From Clostridium neonatale (GTDB taxonomy: Bacteria; Bacillota; Clostridia; Clostridiales; Clostridiaceae): a stretch of DNA of 64,000 nucleotides. The stretch is from contig NZ_LN890328.1 of NCBI RefSeq assembly GCF_001458595.1, positions 405,790-469,789 of the forward strand, written 5' to 3'. This document shows positions 26,624-36,576 of the stretch, in pieces. A program made the translations under genes and the position numbers. Positions within the stretch are counted from its first letter, which is position 1. Every line of letters begins with the position of its first letter. Below the pieces are notes generated by a model. It was given only the letters and a program-made list of their open reading frames with translations, ran no database searches and was not told the origin of the DNA.

Positions 26624-27660
26624 TGAGTGTTATTAATGAGTATATAAATATAGAAAAAGAATACAAGATAAATCTTGATAGCAATGAAATTTATCTTAAT
26701 ATTAATGAAAATATACTCATGAAAATGAAATCCTGTCTAACACAAATTGATTTGCATAGATATCCAACAAATGATATGCAGGAAATAAAAAAATTATATG
26801 CTAAGTACGCAGATACAGATCCTAAAAATATTATTGTTGGTAATGGATCAGATGAAGCTATTGATCTTGTAATAAGTTCAGTTATTAGACAAGGAAAAAA
26901 AGTATTGAGTTTAAATCCTGATTTTGTAATGTATGATTTTTATGTAACACGATTTGGTGGAGAAATTAAAACCTATAATATAGGTGAGTCTATGAAGTTT
27001 AATGTAGATGAATTTATAGAAATGGGTAAAAACGAAGATATAGATATGATTATATTTTCTAATCCTAATAATCCAACAGGAATAGGCATTAAAGTAGAAG
27101 ATATATTAAAGGTTCTAGAAGCATTTAAGGATAAGCCTGTAGTTGTTGATGAAGCATACTACGAATTTTATGGAGAAACAGTAATTTCATATATAAATGA
27201 ATACAAAAATTTATATGTAACAAGAACTCTTTCAAAAGCATGGGGGCTTGCAGCACTTAGACTGGGATTTTTAATAACTAATGAAGAAAATGTAAAGGAG
27301 CTATTAAAATTCAAAGTACCATATACAATAAGCTCATATTCACAAAATTTAGCTTCAGTAGTTCTAAGATATCCAGATAGAGTAATTGAAAATGCAAAAA
27401 AAGTAGTAGAACAAAGGGAATTACTTTTTAGTGAACTTAATAAAATACAAAAAAATGCAGCAATGCATATTGAGTTTTATCCATCAAAGGGAAATTTCAT
27501 TTATGGGAAAACTAGTCATAAAGAGGCACTTGAAAAAGGTCTGATAAAAGATGGAATCTCAATTAGGTATTTCAATGGGGATGTTTTTAGAATTACAGTT
27601 GGTTCACCTATGGAAAATAGGAAGGTTGTAGAATCTATAAAAAATATATTTGGATATTAA
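26623..27660 (+). CDS. hisC: Histidinol-phosphate aminotransferase
   Basis: PLP aminotransferase of fold type I. VGNGSDEAIDLVISSV binds the cofactor phosphate, SNPNNPTGIGI is the Asn-Pro-rich loop, VVDEAYYEFYGE holds the PLP-nitrogen Asp, and TRTLSKAWGLAALRLGF contains the Schiff-base lysine. 345 residues. It starts on the last base of hisD. Confidence 0.94.
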   Translation: MSVINEYINIEKEYKINLDSNEIYLNINENILMKMKSCLTQIDLHRYPTNDMQEIKKLYAKYADTDPKNIIVGNGSDEAIDLVISSVIRQGKKVLSLNPDFVMYDFYVTRFGGEIKTYNIGESMKFNVDEFIEMGKNEDIDMIIFSNPNNPTGIGIKVEDILKVLEAFKDKPVVVDEAYYEFYGETVISYINEYKNLYVTRTLSKAWGLAALRLGFLITNEENVKELLKFKVPYTISSYSQNLASVVLRYPDRVIENAKKVVEQRELLFSELNKIQKNAAMHIEFYPSKGNFIYGKTSHKEALEKGLIKDGISIRYFNGDVFRITVGSPMENRKVVESIKNIFGY

Positions 27661-27680
27661 ATAAATTAAGGGGTGAGTAG

Positions 27681-28265
27681 ATGTCTAGATATTCTAAAAT
27701 AGATAGAAATACAAAAGAAACTAATATAACATTAGAACTGGAACTGGATGGCAAGGGCAATAGCGAAATTGATACTGGAGTTGGTTTTTTTGATCATATG
27801 CTGACTCTATTTGCATTTCATGGGAAAATGGATTTAAATATAAAAGCTAAAGGTGACTTAAATGTATGTGATCACCACACTGTAGAAGATGTTGGCATTG
27901 CTTTAGGTGAAGCATTTAAAAAATCCATTGGAGATAAGAATGGGATAAATAGATATGGAACATTTTATATCCCAATGGATGAAACATTAGCTTTAGCTTC
28001 AATTGATATAAGTAATAGACCTTATTTAGTATTTGACTGTGATTTTAAAAGAGAAAAAGTTGGGGAAATGGCTACAGAAATGGTTGGAGAATTTTTTAGA
28101 GCATTTGCATTTAATGCTGGTGTAACTTTGCATTTAAAAGTGATTTATGGCGAAAATGATCATCATAAAATAGAAGCATTATTTAAAGCTTTAGGAAGAG
28201 CAATTAAAGAAGCAAAATTAATTAATCCTGAGAATGGACTACCATCAACTAAAGGAAAACTTTAA
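27681..28265 (+). CDS. hisB: Imidazoleglycerol-phosphate dehydratase
   Basis: Mn-dependent dehydratase. The metal-binding motifs [24 protein letters not shown] and [16 protein letters not shown] are all present. At 194 residues it is the monofunctional form, without the histidinol phosphatase domain of enterobacterial HisB. A phosphatase gene is not seen in the operon. Confidence 0.95.
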   Translation: MSRYSKIDRNTKETNITLELELDGKGNSEIDTGVGFFDHMLTLFAFHGKMDLNIKAKGDLNVCDHHTVEDVGIALGEAFKKSIGDKNGINRYGTFYIPMDETLALASIDISNRPYLVFDCDFKREKVGEMATEMVGEFFRAFAFNAGVTLHLKVIYGENDHHKIEALFKALGRAIKEAKLINPENGLPSTKGKL

Positions 28266-28365
28266 GCAATGTACAATTCATAATGCACAATTCACAATTA
28301 ATGATGAAATCATTAATGAGTTTGAATAATTGTGCATTTTGAATTGTGAAATGTGAATTGTAAAA
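28266..28365. repeat. Palindromic repeat between hisB and hisH
   Basis: The arms ACAATTCATAATGCACAATT (28273-28292) and AATTGTGCATTTTGAATTGT (28328-28347) are inverse at 19 of 20 positions. They enclose a second perfect dyad, ATTAATGAT...ATCATTAAT (28298-28318). The CACAATT/AATTGTG wording resembles dispersed palindromes common in A/T-rich Firmicutes. It sits inside the his operon and could form an RNA hairpin. Confidence 0.7.
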
Positions 28366-28377
28366 TGGGGTGTATAT

Positions 28378-28998
28378 ATGATAGTTATTATAGATTATGG
28401 CATGGGAAATTTAAAAAGTGTTAGAAATGCTTTGAATTTTCTAGGACTTGAAAATAAGATTTCATCTAAAGAAGAAGACATAAACAATGCAGATGCACTT
28501 ATATTGCCGGGTGTTGGAGCTTTTCCGGATGCTATGGAAACTATAGAGAAGCTTGGCTTGGATAAGATGATAAAAGCAGAAGTAAAGAAAGGAAAACCAC
28601 TTCTTGGAATATGCTTAGGTATGCAGCTTTTATTTGATAAAGGATATGAAGGTGTAGAAAAAAAAGGTTTGGGGCTTATAAAAGGAAATATAGTTAGGAT
28701 GAATGAAGACAAGGTTAATAATATAAAAATACCACATATAGGCTGGAATAATCTTTTCTACAATAAAGAGGATGAATTATTTAAAGGTATAGACGAAGGA
28801 AAATATGTATATTATGTACATTCGTTTTATGCTCAAGATTATGATGAAGATGATTTGGTGGCATATAGTGAATATGGATCAAATAAAATTCCGGGTGTTG
28901 TTAGATGCAAAAATGTAATTGGTGCACAATTCCATCCAGAAAAGAGTGGAGATGTTGGCGTTAATATTTTAAGAAATTTTGGGGAGTTGATTAAATGA
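28378..28998 (+). CDS. hisH: Imidazole glycerol phosphate synthase, glutaminase subunit
   Basis: Class I glutamine amidotransferase that feeds ammonia to HisF. DYGMGNLKSVRNAL and GVGAFPDAM start it. The nucleophile Cys is in LLGICLGMQLLFD, and the His-Glu pair is in GAQFHPEKS. 206 residues. Its stop overlaps the start of hisA by four bases (ATGA). Confidence 0.95.
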   Translation: MIVIIDYGMGNLKSVRNALNFLGLENKISSKEEDINNADALILPGVGAFPDAMETIEKLGLDKMIKAEVKKGKPLLGICLGMQLLFDKGYEGVEKKGLGLIKGNIVRMNEDKVNNIKIPHIGWNNLFYNKEDELFKGIDEGKYVYYVHSFYAQDYDEDDLVAYSEYGSNKIPGVVRCKNVIGAQFHPEKSGDVGVNILRNFGELIK

Positions 28999-29717
28999 TA
29001 ATTTTACCAGCTATTGATATTATTGATGGAAAGCCAGTTAGATTATATCAAGGAGATTATAATAAGAAAGAAATAGTTGCAGATGATATATTTGAGACAG
29101 CTAAATCATTTGAAAGAGTAGGAGCCGACTATATACATTTAGTAGATTTAGATGGAGCAAAAAGTGGTGGCAATGAAAATCATGAATTAGTAATAAGGAT
29201 TGCTAAAGAACTTAATATTCCAGTAGAATTGGGTGGCGGAATAAGATCGTTGGACACAATTAAGCACCTGCTTGAAAATGGTGTCTCTAGAGTTATTTTA
29301 GGGACAATAGCAATAGAAGATGAAAATTTACTTAAAACTGCAGTAGATACATATGGTGAAAAAATAGCTGTTGGTATAGATTGCAAGGATGGTAAAGTTT
29401 ATGGTAGAGGCTGGCTTGAAGGAAGTAATTTAGATTATTTAGATTTCGCTAAAAAAATGGAGAATATAGGTGTCAAAAATATTATAGTAACAGATATAAG
29501 CAAAGATGGAACATTACAAGGGGCTAATGTTGAAATGCTTAAGAAGTTAAAATCAACTGTTGATATTGATATTACAGCGTCTGGAGGCGTTCGGGATTTA
29601 GATAATATTAAAGAGTTAATGGAAATTGATTTATATGGGGCTATAACTGGTAAAGCAATATATGCTGAAACATTATCATTAGAAGAGGCAATAAGAATAT
29701 CAAAAGAAAACAGATAG
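28995..29717 (+). CDS. hisA: Phosphoribosylformimino-AICAR phosphate isomerase
   Basis: TIM-barrel isomerase. [18 protein letters not shown] holds the catalytic Asp of strand 1, [13 protein letters not shown] binds phosphate, [12 protein letters not shown] carries the second Asp and [13 protein letters not shown] is the second phosphate loop. 240 residues. It is coupled to hisH by a four-base overlap. Confidence 0.95.
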   Translation: MIILPAIDIIDGKPVRLYQGDYNKKEIVADDIFETAKSFERVGADYIHLVDLDGAKSGGNENHELVIRIAKELNIPVELGGGIRSLDTIKHLLENGVSRVILGTIAIEDENLLKTAVDTYGEKIAVGIDCKDGKVYGRGWLEGSNLDYLDFAKKMENIGVKNIIVTDISKDGTLQGANVEMLKKLKSTVDIDITASGGVRDLDNIKELMEIDLYGAITGKAIYAETLSLEEAIRISKENR

Positions 29718-29734
29718 TAAAGGGGGGAATTTAT

Positions 29735-30496
29735 ATGCATACTAAAAGAATAATACCTTGTCTTGATGTTAAAGAAGGAAGAGTTGTTAAAGGAATAAAT
29801 TTTGAAGGATTAGTTGATGTTGGAGATCCAGTGGCATTAGCTGAATACTATAATAAACAAGGTGCAGATGAATTGGTTTTTTTAGATATAACAGCAACTC
29901 ATGAGAAACGTGGGATAATGGAAAAGGTAGTTGAAAGCGTAGCAGAAAAGATATTTATTCCGTTTACTGTAGGTGGTGGATTAAAAACTATAGAAGATAT
30001 AAAAGCCATATTAAGGGCTGGAGCTGATAAAGTAAGTTTAAATTCAGCAGCTGTAAGAGATAAAAATCTTATTAAAGAAGGTGCATTCTATTTTGGAAAT
30101 CAATGTATAGTTTTAGCTGCTGATGCTAAGAAGAAAGCAGATAATACAGGCTGGAATGTCGTTATAAATGGAGGAAGGATAGATACAGGAATTGATTTGT
30201 TAAAGTGGATTGAAGAAGCAACAAAGCTTGGTGCAGGAGAAATTCTTTTAACATCTATGGATGCAGATGGAACTAAAAAAGGATTTGATTTAGAACTTAC
30301 TAAAGCTGTAAGTGATATAACAAATGTTCCTGTTATTGCATCAGGTGGATGTGGATGTCTAGAAGATTTTTATGATGTCTTTAAAACTAATATAGCAGAT
30401 GCAGCACTTGCAGCATCACTTTTCCACTATGGAGAATTGACAGTTGATGAAGTAAAAAATTATTTGAGTCAACGTAATATATCAGTAAGAAGATAA
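29735..30496 (+). CDS. hisF: Imidazole glycerol phosphate synthase, cyclase subunit
   Basis: TIM-barrel partner of His[19 protein letters not shown] has the catalytic Asp at about residue 11. [13 protein letters not shown] and [12 protein letters not shown] are the phosphate loops, and [13 protein letters not shown] holds the second Asp. 253 residues. AGGGGGG precedes the ATG. hisI follows only after 667 bases of repeat-rich DNA. Confidence 0.95.
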   Translation: MHTKRIIPCLDVKEGRVVKGINFEGLVDVGDPVALAEYYNKQGADELVFLDITATHEKRGIMEKVVESVAEKIFIPFTVGGGLKTIEDIKAILRAGADKVSLNSAAVRDKNLIKEGAFYFGNQCIVLAADAKKKADNTGWNVVINGGRIDTGIDLLKWIEEATKLGAGEILLTSMDADGTKKGFDLELTKAVSDITNVPVIASGGCGCLEDFYDVFKTNIADAALAASLFHYGELTVDEVKNYLSQRNISVRR

Positions 30497-31163
30497 ATTA
30501 ATTTTATGCGGATTAAAAGGGATTCTTATAAAAAAATTTATTACGTAAATATTTGAAGAATGAAAAAATAGCCAGAATTTAAGTGAGAACCCAAATTTTA
30601 TATTTGGCTGATCGAACTTACTCCTATGAACGGATGTGAATAGTGAGTTTCCTTTAAAAAGCGAATAGTTAGAAATTATGACAGTTAAAAGGATAAAAGA
30701 GAGAGTTTAAATAAAGAAAATATCTTCAGCAGTAGATGAAGCTGGGCTATACTGTTAAGTTTGTGCCTCACTAAGCATTATATGCCAAAGAAATGCATTG
30801 CGTAAATATTTGAAGAATGAAAAAATAGCCAGAATTTAAGAATTTAAGAATTTAAGAATTTAAGAATTTAAGAATATATATTCTTAAGAATTTGCTTATT
30901 TTATGCGGGTTAGAAGAAAATTTTTAATGAAACACCTACTCATATTCATTTGTAGGTGTAAGCGATTCGCACCAAATGCAAGATTTGGGCTCTCTGCTTA
31001 AGAGTATGCACATATAAAAAGTGCAGCTATGCTGCAATACGGATCTTAAATAAAAAGAGTAGTTATCTTAAAATAAGGAACTTTTCTTATTTTATTATGG
31101 TATTAGATATTTTACTAATAAATATATTCTGAATTTCTCTATTTATAAGAGAGGAGTACGCAT
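30497..31163. repeat. Mosaic of repeat modules splitting the his operon between hisF and hisI
   Basis: No gene is visible. In order: a 43-bp block at 30541-30583; an inverted copy of the double-hairpin module at 30581-30650; the CATCTTCA/CTCACTAAGCATTATATGCC module at 30717-30786; the 43-bp block again, with one mismatch, at 30798-30840; five tandem copies of AATTTAAG (30833-30872); TTGCTTATTTTATGCGGGTT at 30891-30910, also at 63163-63182; a direct double-hairpin module at 30934-31003; the GCAGCTATGCTGC hairpin at 31003-31047; and a decayed copy at 31049-31095. The modules are those of the large elements at 11019 and 62895, but the terminal repeats are absent. Confidence 0.75.
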
Positions 31164-31493
31164 ATGGAAATTTTAGAAAGATTAGAAAACGTTAATTTCG
31201 AAAAAGGGAATGGTCTTGTTCCAACAATTGTACAAGATCATAAAACCAAAGAAGTTTTAATGCTTGCATATATGAATAAAGAAAGTTTAAAAAAAACATT
31301 AGAAGGTGATACAACGTGGTTTTATAGCAGAAGTAGAAATGAATTATGGAATAAAGGCGCTACATCAGGACATTTTCAATATGTTAAAGAAATTAAAATA
31401 GATTGTGATAATGACACAATTTTAATTTTAGTTGAACAAGTGGGAGCTGCATGTCATACCGGAAATAAAACATGTTTCTATAGAGATTTATAA
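31164..31493 (+). CDS. hisI: Phosphoribosyl-AMP cyclohydrolase
   Basis: Opens the adenine ring of phosphoribosyl-[40 protein letters not shown] and the zinc/magnesium segment [11 protein letters not shown] are diagnostic. 109 residues, the stand-alone form. GAGGAG precedes the ATG. It is separated from hisF by the repeat mosaic, so it may depend on read-through or on a local promoter. Confidence 0.95.
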   Translation: MEILERLENVNFEKGNGLVPTIVQDHKTKEVLMLAYMNKESLKKTLEGDTTWFYSRSRNELWNKGATSGHFQYVKEIKIDCDNDTILILVEQVGAACHTGNKTCFYRDL

Positions 31494-31541
31494 GTATATT
31501 AAAGAGCAAAAAAATAATTCTTAAAATATAAGGAGAAGATT

Positions 31542-31871
31542 ATGGAAAAGGAAGATTTAGAAGCTTTATATAAAGTTGTTTTAGATAGAAAAAATAATGG
31601 TAGTGAAGGGTCATATACAAATTATTTATTTGAAAAAGGTCTAGATAAGATATTAAAAAAAGTTGGTGAAGAATGTACAGAAGTTGTTATTGCCAGTAAA
31701 AATGATAATAAGGAAGAACAGATATGTGAAATATGTGATTTAGCATATCATTTACTTGTGTTAATGGCTGAACTAGGAATATCTATGGATGAAATCAAGG
31801 TGGAATTAGGCAAAAGAAGAGAAAAGATAAATAATTTTAAAGGCGAAAGAAAAGAAATAACAAATGTTTAA
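31542..31871 (+). CDS. hisE: Phosphoribosyl-ATP pyrophosphatase
   Basis: MazG-like enzyme that removes pyrophosphate from phosphoribosyl-ATP. The all-helical motif [14 protein letters not shown]...[13 protein letters not shown] supplies the acidic metal ligands. 109 residues, separate from HisI. AAGGAG precedes the ATG; 48 bases after hisI. Last gene of the his operon, ahead of a terminator. Confidence 0.94.
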   Translation: MEKEDLEALYKVVLDRKNNGSEGSYTNYLFEKGLDKILKKVGEECTEVVIASKNDNKEEQICEICDLAYHLLVLMAELGISMDEIKVELGKRREKINNFKGERKEITNV

Positions 31872-31887
31872 TAATTACAGATTATTT

Positions 31888-31922
31888 AAAGTCTATTATT
31901 TTAATAGGCTTTATTTTATTCT
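31888..31922 (+). terminator. Terminator of the his operon
   Basis: AAAGTCTATTA pairs with TAATAGGCTTT (one G-T pair) and is followed by ATTTTATT. Confidence 0.6.
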
Positions 31923-32029
31923 ATTCTTTATGTAAGAATAATATATTTGATGATATAATATAATTGATAAGAATATTAATTATATTATATAAGAAATACA
32001 CTTTTTCTTAAAGTGAGAGGTGTTTTAGT

Positions 32030-35000
32030 ATGGAAAGTATATCAAAGAATTTATTATCTATTTTGGTTACTGCAATTAATGAAAAAGATAATAAGGTTAT
32101 TTTAATTAAAGATACTAAAAATTTATCATTAGGAGATATAAATAAAACCTTAATAAATCTAGGGAAAAAATGTTTTTATAGAGTTTTAGAAAAACATAAT
32201 AATGGAGAATTAGAACCGTATTTTCCGTTTTTAACTTTCATAGATGAAGAAATTAATATAGCAAATATTGAAGTAGAAAAATTTTTAGAAGATATTAATA
32301 TTTATCCGCTGCATAAATCATTATTTTTAAGTTATTTAAAATGTGGAAAAGCTGAAAGAGATGAAGAATTAATATTTTTTGATTATGAGTATGAAAAAAA
32401 TAAAATTTATGAATCATTGATGAATATTATAAATAAATTTGGAGACAATGTATTTATTTTATTAGAAAACATAAATTATATGTCACTCTCAACTCTCAAT
32501 TGGCTAAAATATATAGTGATGAATAATGAAGAATATAATTTTAAAATTATATTAACTTTTTCAGATGACAAGTATTTTGATTGTGATTATCAAGATGAAT
32601 TTGAAAATCTAATTGATTCTATAGAAGCAAAGCATTCATTATTACGACTTAGTATTAAAGAAAAAAGCAACGGAGATAATAAAAAGCCTAAAAAAGTAGA
32701 AAAAGATCTAATTATTCATGGTGAGAATTTGTATAACCTTTTTGCAATAGATGAAGCTTTAATATGCTTTTGTAGAAAATATAAGAGTATGATTGATTCA
32801 AATGATATTTATGAATTAAAACAAGTACTACTAAGATTGGGTGATATATATTTAATAAAAAAAGATTATGGAAATAGTTATAAGTATTATGATTTGTTAT
32901 TAAATTTTGCAATTGATGTAAACGATAAACAATTAAAAACATTGGCACTTCAAAAATTGTCTATGTTAAATATAGTACGCTTAAAGTTTAATGAGGCAGA
33001 AACCCTTGCGAAAAATAGTTATAAATTAGCTGTTGAAATTAATAATGATTATTTTAAACTAAAATCTTATGAACTATTATTCTGGATTAATGAAAAAGGA
33101 AAGTATAGGACAACCATAGAAGAACTAAATTTTGATGAAGAATTTATTAAATTGGCAAGAAAATATAACCAAAAAAATATACTTGCATATTTTTTGACAC
33201 ATAATTTTAATCTTATATCTTTTGTTGGACCTAAAGATCAAAGAGAAGACTATTATATGGAAGGGCTTGAATTAGCAGAAAAATTAAAGAATATAAATTG
33301 TATTTTATCAGCTGATTTAAAAACTGCACTAGTATATGCAGTTAATGGAGATCATGATATTAGCCAGGAATACTACAAGAAAGTAGAAAAAATACTTATT
33401 GATATGCATGACAATTTTAGATTGGCACAGACATATAATGGAATGGGTTATTATTGCTTAATTGAAGGCGATTATATAAAGGCAAATGATTACTATAATA
33501 AATCATTAAGTTATTTAAGACTTGAATGGAATTTTGATGAAATCTGCATGGCTTTAATAAATAAAAGTCTTACTTCACTATTTGTATGCGATTATGAGAC
33601 AGCAAACAAACAATTAGAGATACTTCTAAATGTAATTAAGACATTAAAGCTGGGAAGATTAAGACTTACTACTGTTAGTAGAATATATGGAATAGCAGCA
33701 TTAAATCATTTCTATTTAGGAAATCTATATAAAAGTTATTCGTTTTTATCTAAAATTCAAACTGTAGATATTAGTAATAGATTTTATGAAGATGATGAAG
33801 AATATTTTCTTAAGAATTTTACTGAAGCTCTATTAGCTAAAAAGCCAGGAGATTTAGACGAAGCTCTAAAACTATTTAGAAAATCATATAAGAATTTAAT
33901 AAAAGCTAAAGGTTCATTAAAATGTATGTATCCTAAGTTTATGTATGAATATTTTAGAATATTGGAAATATCTGAAGAAAATAATAATGCAGACTCTGTA
34001 AGGAAAGAAGCAATAAAATATTGTAAAGAACATAATATAAATTACTATATAAATCTAATTGATGGAGTTACAGTAAACAATAATTATACTTTTGAGAGTG
34101 ATTTAAAAGACTTAAGTTGGATTATTGAAGCAGCTAAACAAGAAGCTACAATTAATTCTCTTAATGATAAAGTTGAAGAAATACATTTCATAAATAGCTT
34201 TCAAGAAATTTTAACATCAATAGATGATAAGAATACCATTATAAATAATTCAATGACTCTGATAGAAAATAAATTTTCTATTGACTATTCATTATTGATT
34301 TTTTATGAAGGAGAAACCACAGAAATACTTTATACGACTGATAGGGAAATTTTAAGTGATAATTATATAAAAGAATTAAATGCTATAATAACTGAATATA
34401 CGTCACCATTTGTAACAAGCGATGATATTGACTTAAGTAATTGGATTGAGAGAACTATAAATGAAAAGGTTCGTTCATTAATTTATGTGCCTATTATAAA
34501 AGATGAGAATTTAAAATTAATATTTATATGTGCAACTAAGTTTGGAAATGATCCTATAAGAAATAATATAATATTAGATAGTTCTAATTTAGGAATAATA
34601 AATATATCTATAAAAGAATTTAATGAAACACTTCAAAAAATAAAATGGCAGGAAAAATTAATGGAAAGTGCATTAAAAGATGCACTTACTGGTCTAAATA
34701 ATAGGTGTTATTTCTTTGATAAATTATCTACACTTGTGAAAAATAATGGTAAGAAAAATATAAATGCTTGTTTATTATATATTGATTTGGATAATTTTAA
34801 ATATTATAATGATACATTTGGACACTCTATAGGTGATTATATTTTGAGTTTTTTTGCTAATTCATTAAGTTCTATATGTGAAGAATTAAAGAGTGTAGAT
34901 GTTATTAGATATGGTGGAGATGAATTTATAGTATTACTGGAACAAGCAGAATTTGGAGATGGAGAAGTGTTAGCAGAAAAGTTATATGAAGAAATAAAAC

Positions 35001-35206
35001 GATGTAGAGGATACGAGGATAATATAAAAGCACTTTTAAATAAAAATATAAATATTCCAAAAGAAAAATTATTATCATGTTCAATGGGAATATCCTACAG
35101 AAAATTAAATTCTTCTACAAATTATAATAAATTAATTGAAGAAGCTGATAAATGTTTGTACAAAGCTAAAAATTCTGGTAAAGGCAGGTATATAGTTTTT
35201 AAATAA
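32030..35206 (+). CDS. Large TPR-GAF-GGDEF protein, probable diguanylate cyclase
   Basis: 1058 residues, cytoplasmic. Residues 1-210 look like a degenerate STAND/AAA-type ATPase region: no P-loop is visible, but LLENINYMSLSTLNWLKYIV resembles a Walker B helix. Residues 235-650 are TPR-like helical repeats (SYKYYDLLLNFA, ANDYYNKSLSYL). Residues 715-870 resemble a GAF domain. Residues 885-1058 are a GGDEF domain with an intact RYGGDEF (about 962-966), LYIDLDNFKYYNDTFGHSIGD and KNSGKGR. It should make cyclic di-GMP. The inhibitory RxxD site is not preserved: the aligned residues read LKSV. The input signal is unknown. Monocistronic. Confidence 0.85.
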   Translation: MESISKNLLSILVTAINEKDNKVILIKDTKNLSLGDINKTLINLGKKCFYRVLEKHNNGELEPYFPFLTFIDEEINIANIEVEKFLEDINIYPLHKSLFLSYLKCGKAERDEELIFFDYEYEKNKIYESLMNIINKFGDNVFILLENINYMSLSTLNWLKYIVMNNEEYNFKIILTFSDDKYFDCDYQDEFENLIDSIEAKHSLLRLSIKEKSNGDNKKPKKVEKDLIIHGENLYNLFAIDEALICFCRKYKSMIDSNDIYELKQVLLRLGDIYLIKKDYGNSYKYYDLLLNFAIDVNDKQLKTLALQKLSMLNIVRLKFNEAETLAKNSYKLAVEINNDYFKLKSYELLFWINEKGKYRTTIEELNFDEEFIKLARKYNQKNILAYFLTHNFNLISFVGPKDQREDYYMEGLELAEKLKNINCILSADLKTALVYAVNGDHDISQEYYKKVEKILIDMHDNFRLAQTYNGMGYYCLIEGDYIKANDYYNKSLSYLRLEWNFDEICMALINKSLTSLFVCDYETANKQLEILLNVIKTLKLGRLRLTTVSRIYGIAALNHFYLGNLYKSYSFLSKIQTVDISNRFYEDDEEYFLKNFTEALLAKKPGDLDEALKLFRKSYKNLIKAKGSLKCMYPKFMYEYFRILEISEENNNADSVRKEAIKYCKEHNINYYINLIDGVTVNNNYTFESDLKDLSWIIEAAKQEATINSLNDKVEEIHFINSFQEILTSIDDKNTIINNSMTLIENKFSIDYSLLIFYEGETTEILYTTDREILSDNYIKELNAIITEYTSPFVTSDDIDLSNWIERTINEKVRSLIYVPIIKDENLKLIFICATKFGNDPIRNNIILDSSNLGIINISIKEFNETLQKIKWQEKLMESALKDALTGLNNRCYFFDKLSTLVKNNGKKNINACLLYIDLDNFKYYNDTFGHSIGDYILSFFANSLSSICEELKSVDVIRYGGDEFIVLLEQAEFGDGEVLAEKLYEEIKRCRGYEDNIKALLNKNINIPKEKLLSCSMGISYRKLNSSTNYNKLIEEADKCLYKAKNSGKGRYIVFK

Positions 35207-35383
35207 TTATTACAATTTTATAAAGTATAATGTATAAAAAGTTATATTGATGTATTATAATAATAAATCAATATAGCTTTTTTATTTGTAAGAGTAATTT
35301 TAGAATTTAAAGCAATATTTTATATAAAGTGTATTAAATGATTTGTTTTAGTTAATTAATAATAAGAAGAAAGGAATAGATTT

Positions 35384-35560
35384 ATGATTGAAATAAAAAA
35401 AGAAGACTTACTAAAAGATTCTGTCGATTATGAAGATTATTCAGAAAATATATGTTCTTTATCAATAGAAGAATTAAGAGAGGAAGGTTTGATAAAGTGT
35501 GGGGGCTGCTCAGGATGCAGTTGTAGTAAAGTTAAATGCGGTTCTTGTGATAAAAAATAG
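35384..35560 (+). CDS. Small cysteine-rich protein, 58 residues, function unknown
   Basis: Preceded by AAAGGA at a suitable distance from ATG 35384. The N-terminal half is acidic and helical (MIEIKKEDLLKDSVDYEDYS). The C-terminal 20 residues hold six closely spaced cysteines (KCGGCSGCSCSKVKCGSC), after one earlier Cys. This could bind metal or be a modified peptide; no maturation enzyme is nearby. Codon use matches the host. I do not recognise a family. Confidence 0.6.
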   Translation: MIEIKKEDLLKDSVDYEDYSENICSLSIEELREEGLIKCGGCSGCSCSKVKCGSCDKK

Positions 35561-35663
35561 TAGTTGTTGTAAAAAATATATATTAATGCTGTAGATTTAA
35601 CAATAATAATAAGATATAATAAATTTGTTTGAGTAAAAAATATGTGATTTGGAGGGAAGTTTT

Positions 35664-36476
35664 TTGGGTAAGCCAAGTATTTTTAGCAGAGAATATGAAA
35701 AGAAAATGAAGAAAAGAAAACGTAACATAATTATTTTCTCTCTAGTGATGATTTTAATAGTATCTGCTATAGCTGTTAAATTTGTTTACAATCCAATTGA
35801 TTTTTCAAAAGTAAAACAGGATCTTCAAGCTTGGATAGATAGTGATACATTAGATAATAAAGAACAGGCACAAGACGAGAATAAAGAAAATGAGGAAAGT
35901 GTAAATAAAGAAGAAATTGCTGAAACACCCAAGGAACCAGTAGAACAGACTATAGATATTCCACTTAGCAGTGGGAATGTTGCAAAAGCAGTATATTCTA
36001 AAGACTCAAATGAAGAAAGTACATTTACAGAAGTGAAAGATTTAGACGAAAATGTTAGTTATGATATAAGTCCATCTAAAAAACAAGTATTAATTAATGA
36101 TGTAAATGGAGATATGATTGTATATAATATTGATGGAAGCAGTTCGATTGTTTCAAAAAATGAGTATACATCAACTAGAGGAAGTGTTTTTAGAAAAGAA
36201 GACACTCTTGCTAATAATCCTAATTATTTATGGAATTATGGTGGAAAATTTATAAGTGATGAAAAAATAATCTTTATAACTAATAGACCTTATTTCGGGA
36301 ATAATGTTTTAAAGCAATATCTTTGGATAACTGATATTCAATCTGGCGCAGATACAGTACTTTGGGATTTAGCAGCTAATAGTATTCAAATTTCTACAAT
36401 GAACGAACTTGGTTTACAAGTTGATGTAGATGGGGTAACATATTATATAGATAAAGATGGAAATTATAATCACTAA
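35664..36476 (+). CDS. Single-pass membrane protein with extracellular domain, function unknown
   Basis: I choose TTG 35664 as start because GGAGGG lies eight bases upstream; an earlier TTG at 35649 overlaps the ribosome site. The N-terminus is basic (KKMKKRKR), followed by the membrane helix IIIFSLVMILIVSAIAVKFV. An acidic, low-complexity linker rich in Glu, Asn and Lys comes next (about 55-100). The C-terminal 170 residues look like beta-propeller blades (VYNIDGSSSIVSKN, LWITDIQSGADTVLWD). It directly precedes tig but has its own context; the tig promoter lies after it. Confidence 0.7.
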   Translation: MGKPSIFSREYEKKMKKRKRNIIIFSLVMILIVSAIAVKFVYNPIDFSKVKQDLQAWIDSDTLDNKEQAQDENKENEESVNKEEIAETPKEPVEQTIDIPLSSGNVAKAVYSKDSNEESTFTEVKDLDENVSYDISPSKKQVLINDVNGDMIVYNIDGSSSIVSKNEYTSTRGSVFRKEDTLANNPNYLWNYGGKFISDEKIIFITNRPYFGNNVLKQYLWITDIQSGADTVLWDLAANSIQISTMNELGLQVDVDGVTYYIDKDGNYNH

Positions 36477-36500
36477 TTATATAGAGGAAAAATAAATTAT

Positions 36501-36530
36501 TTGATAAAATTTAAAGGTTTATGGTATAAT
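36501..36530 (+). promoter_or_regulatory. Promoter of tig
   Basis: TTGATA (36501-36506), 18-base spacer, TATAAT (36525-36530) with TG two bases upstream. It is a near-consensus sigma-A promoter, 46 bases before the tig start codon. Confidence 0.7.
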
Positions 36531-36576
36531 AACCTAGTTAAATTAGATGCATACTATTTTAGGAGGAAAGAATAAA

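Noticed and set aside
30833..30872. Possible CRISPR-like array
   Set aside because: Tandem 8-bp units without spacers, and no cas genes in the window.
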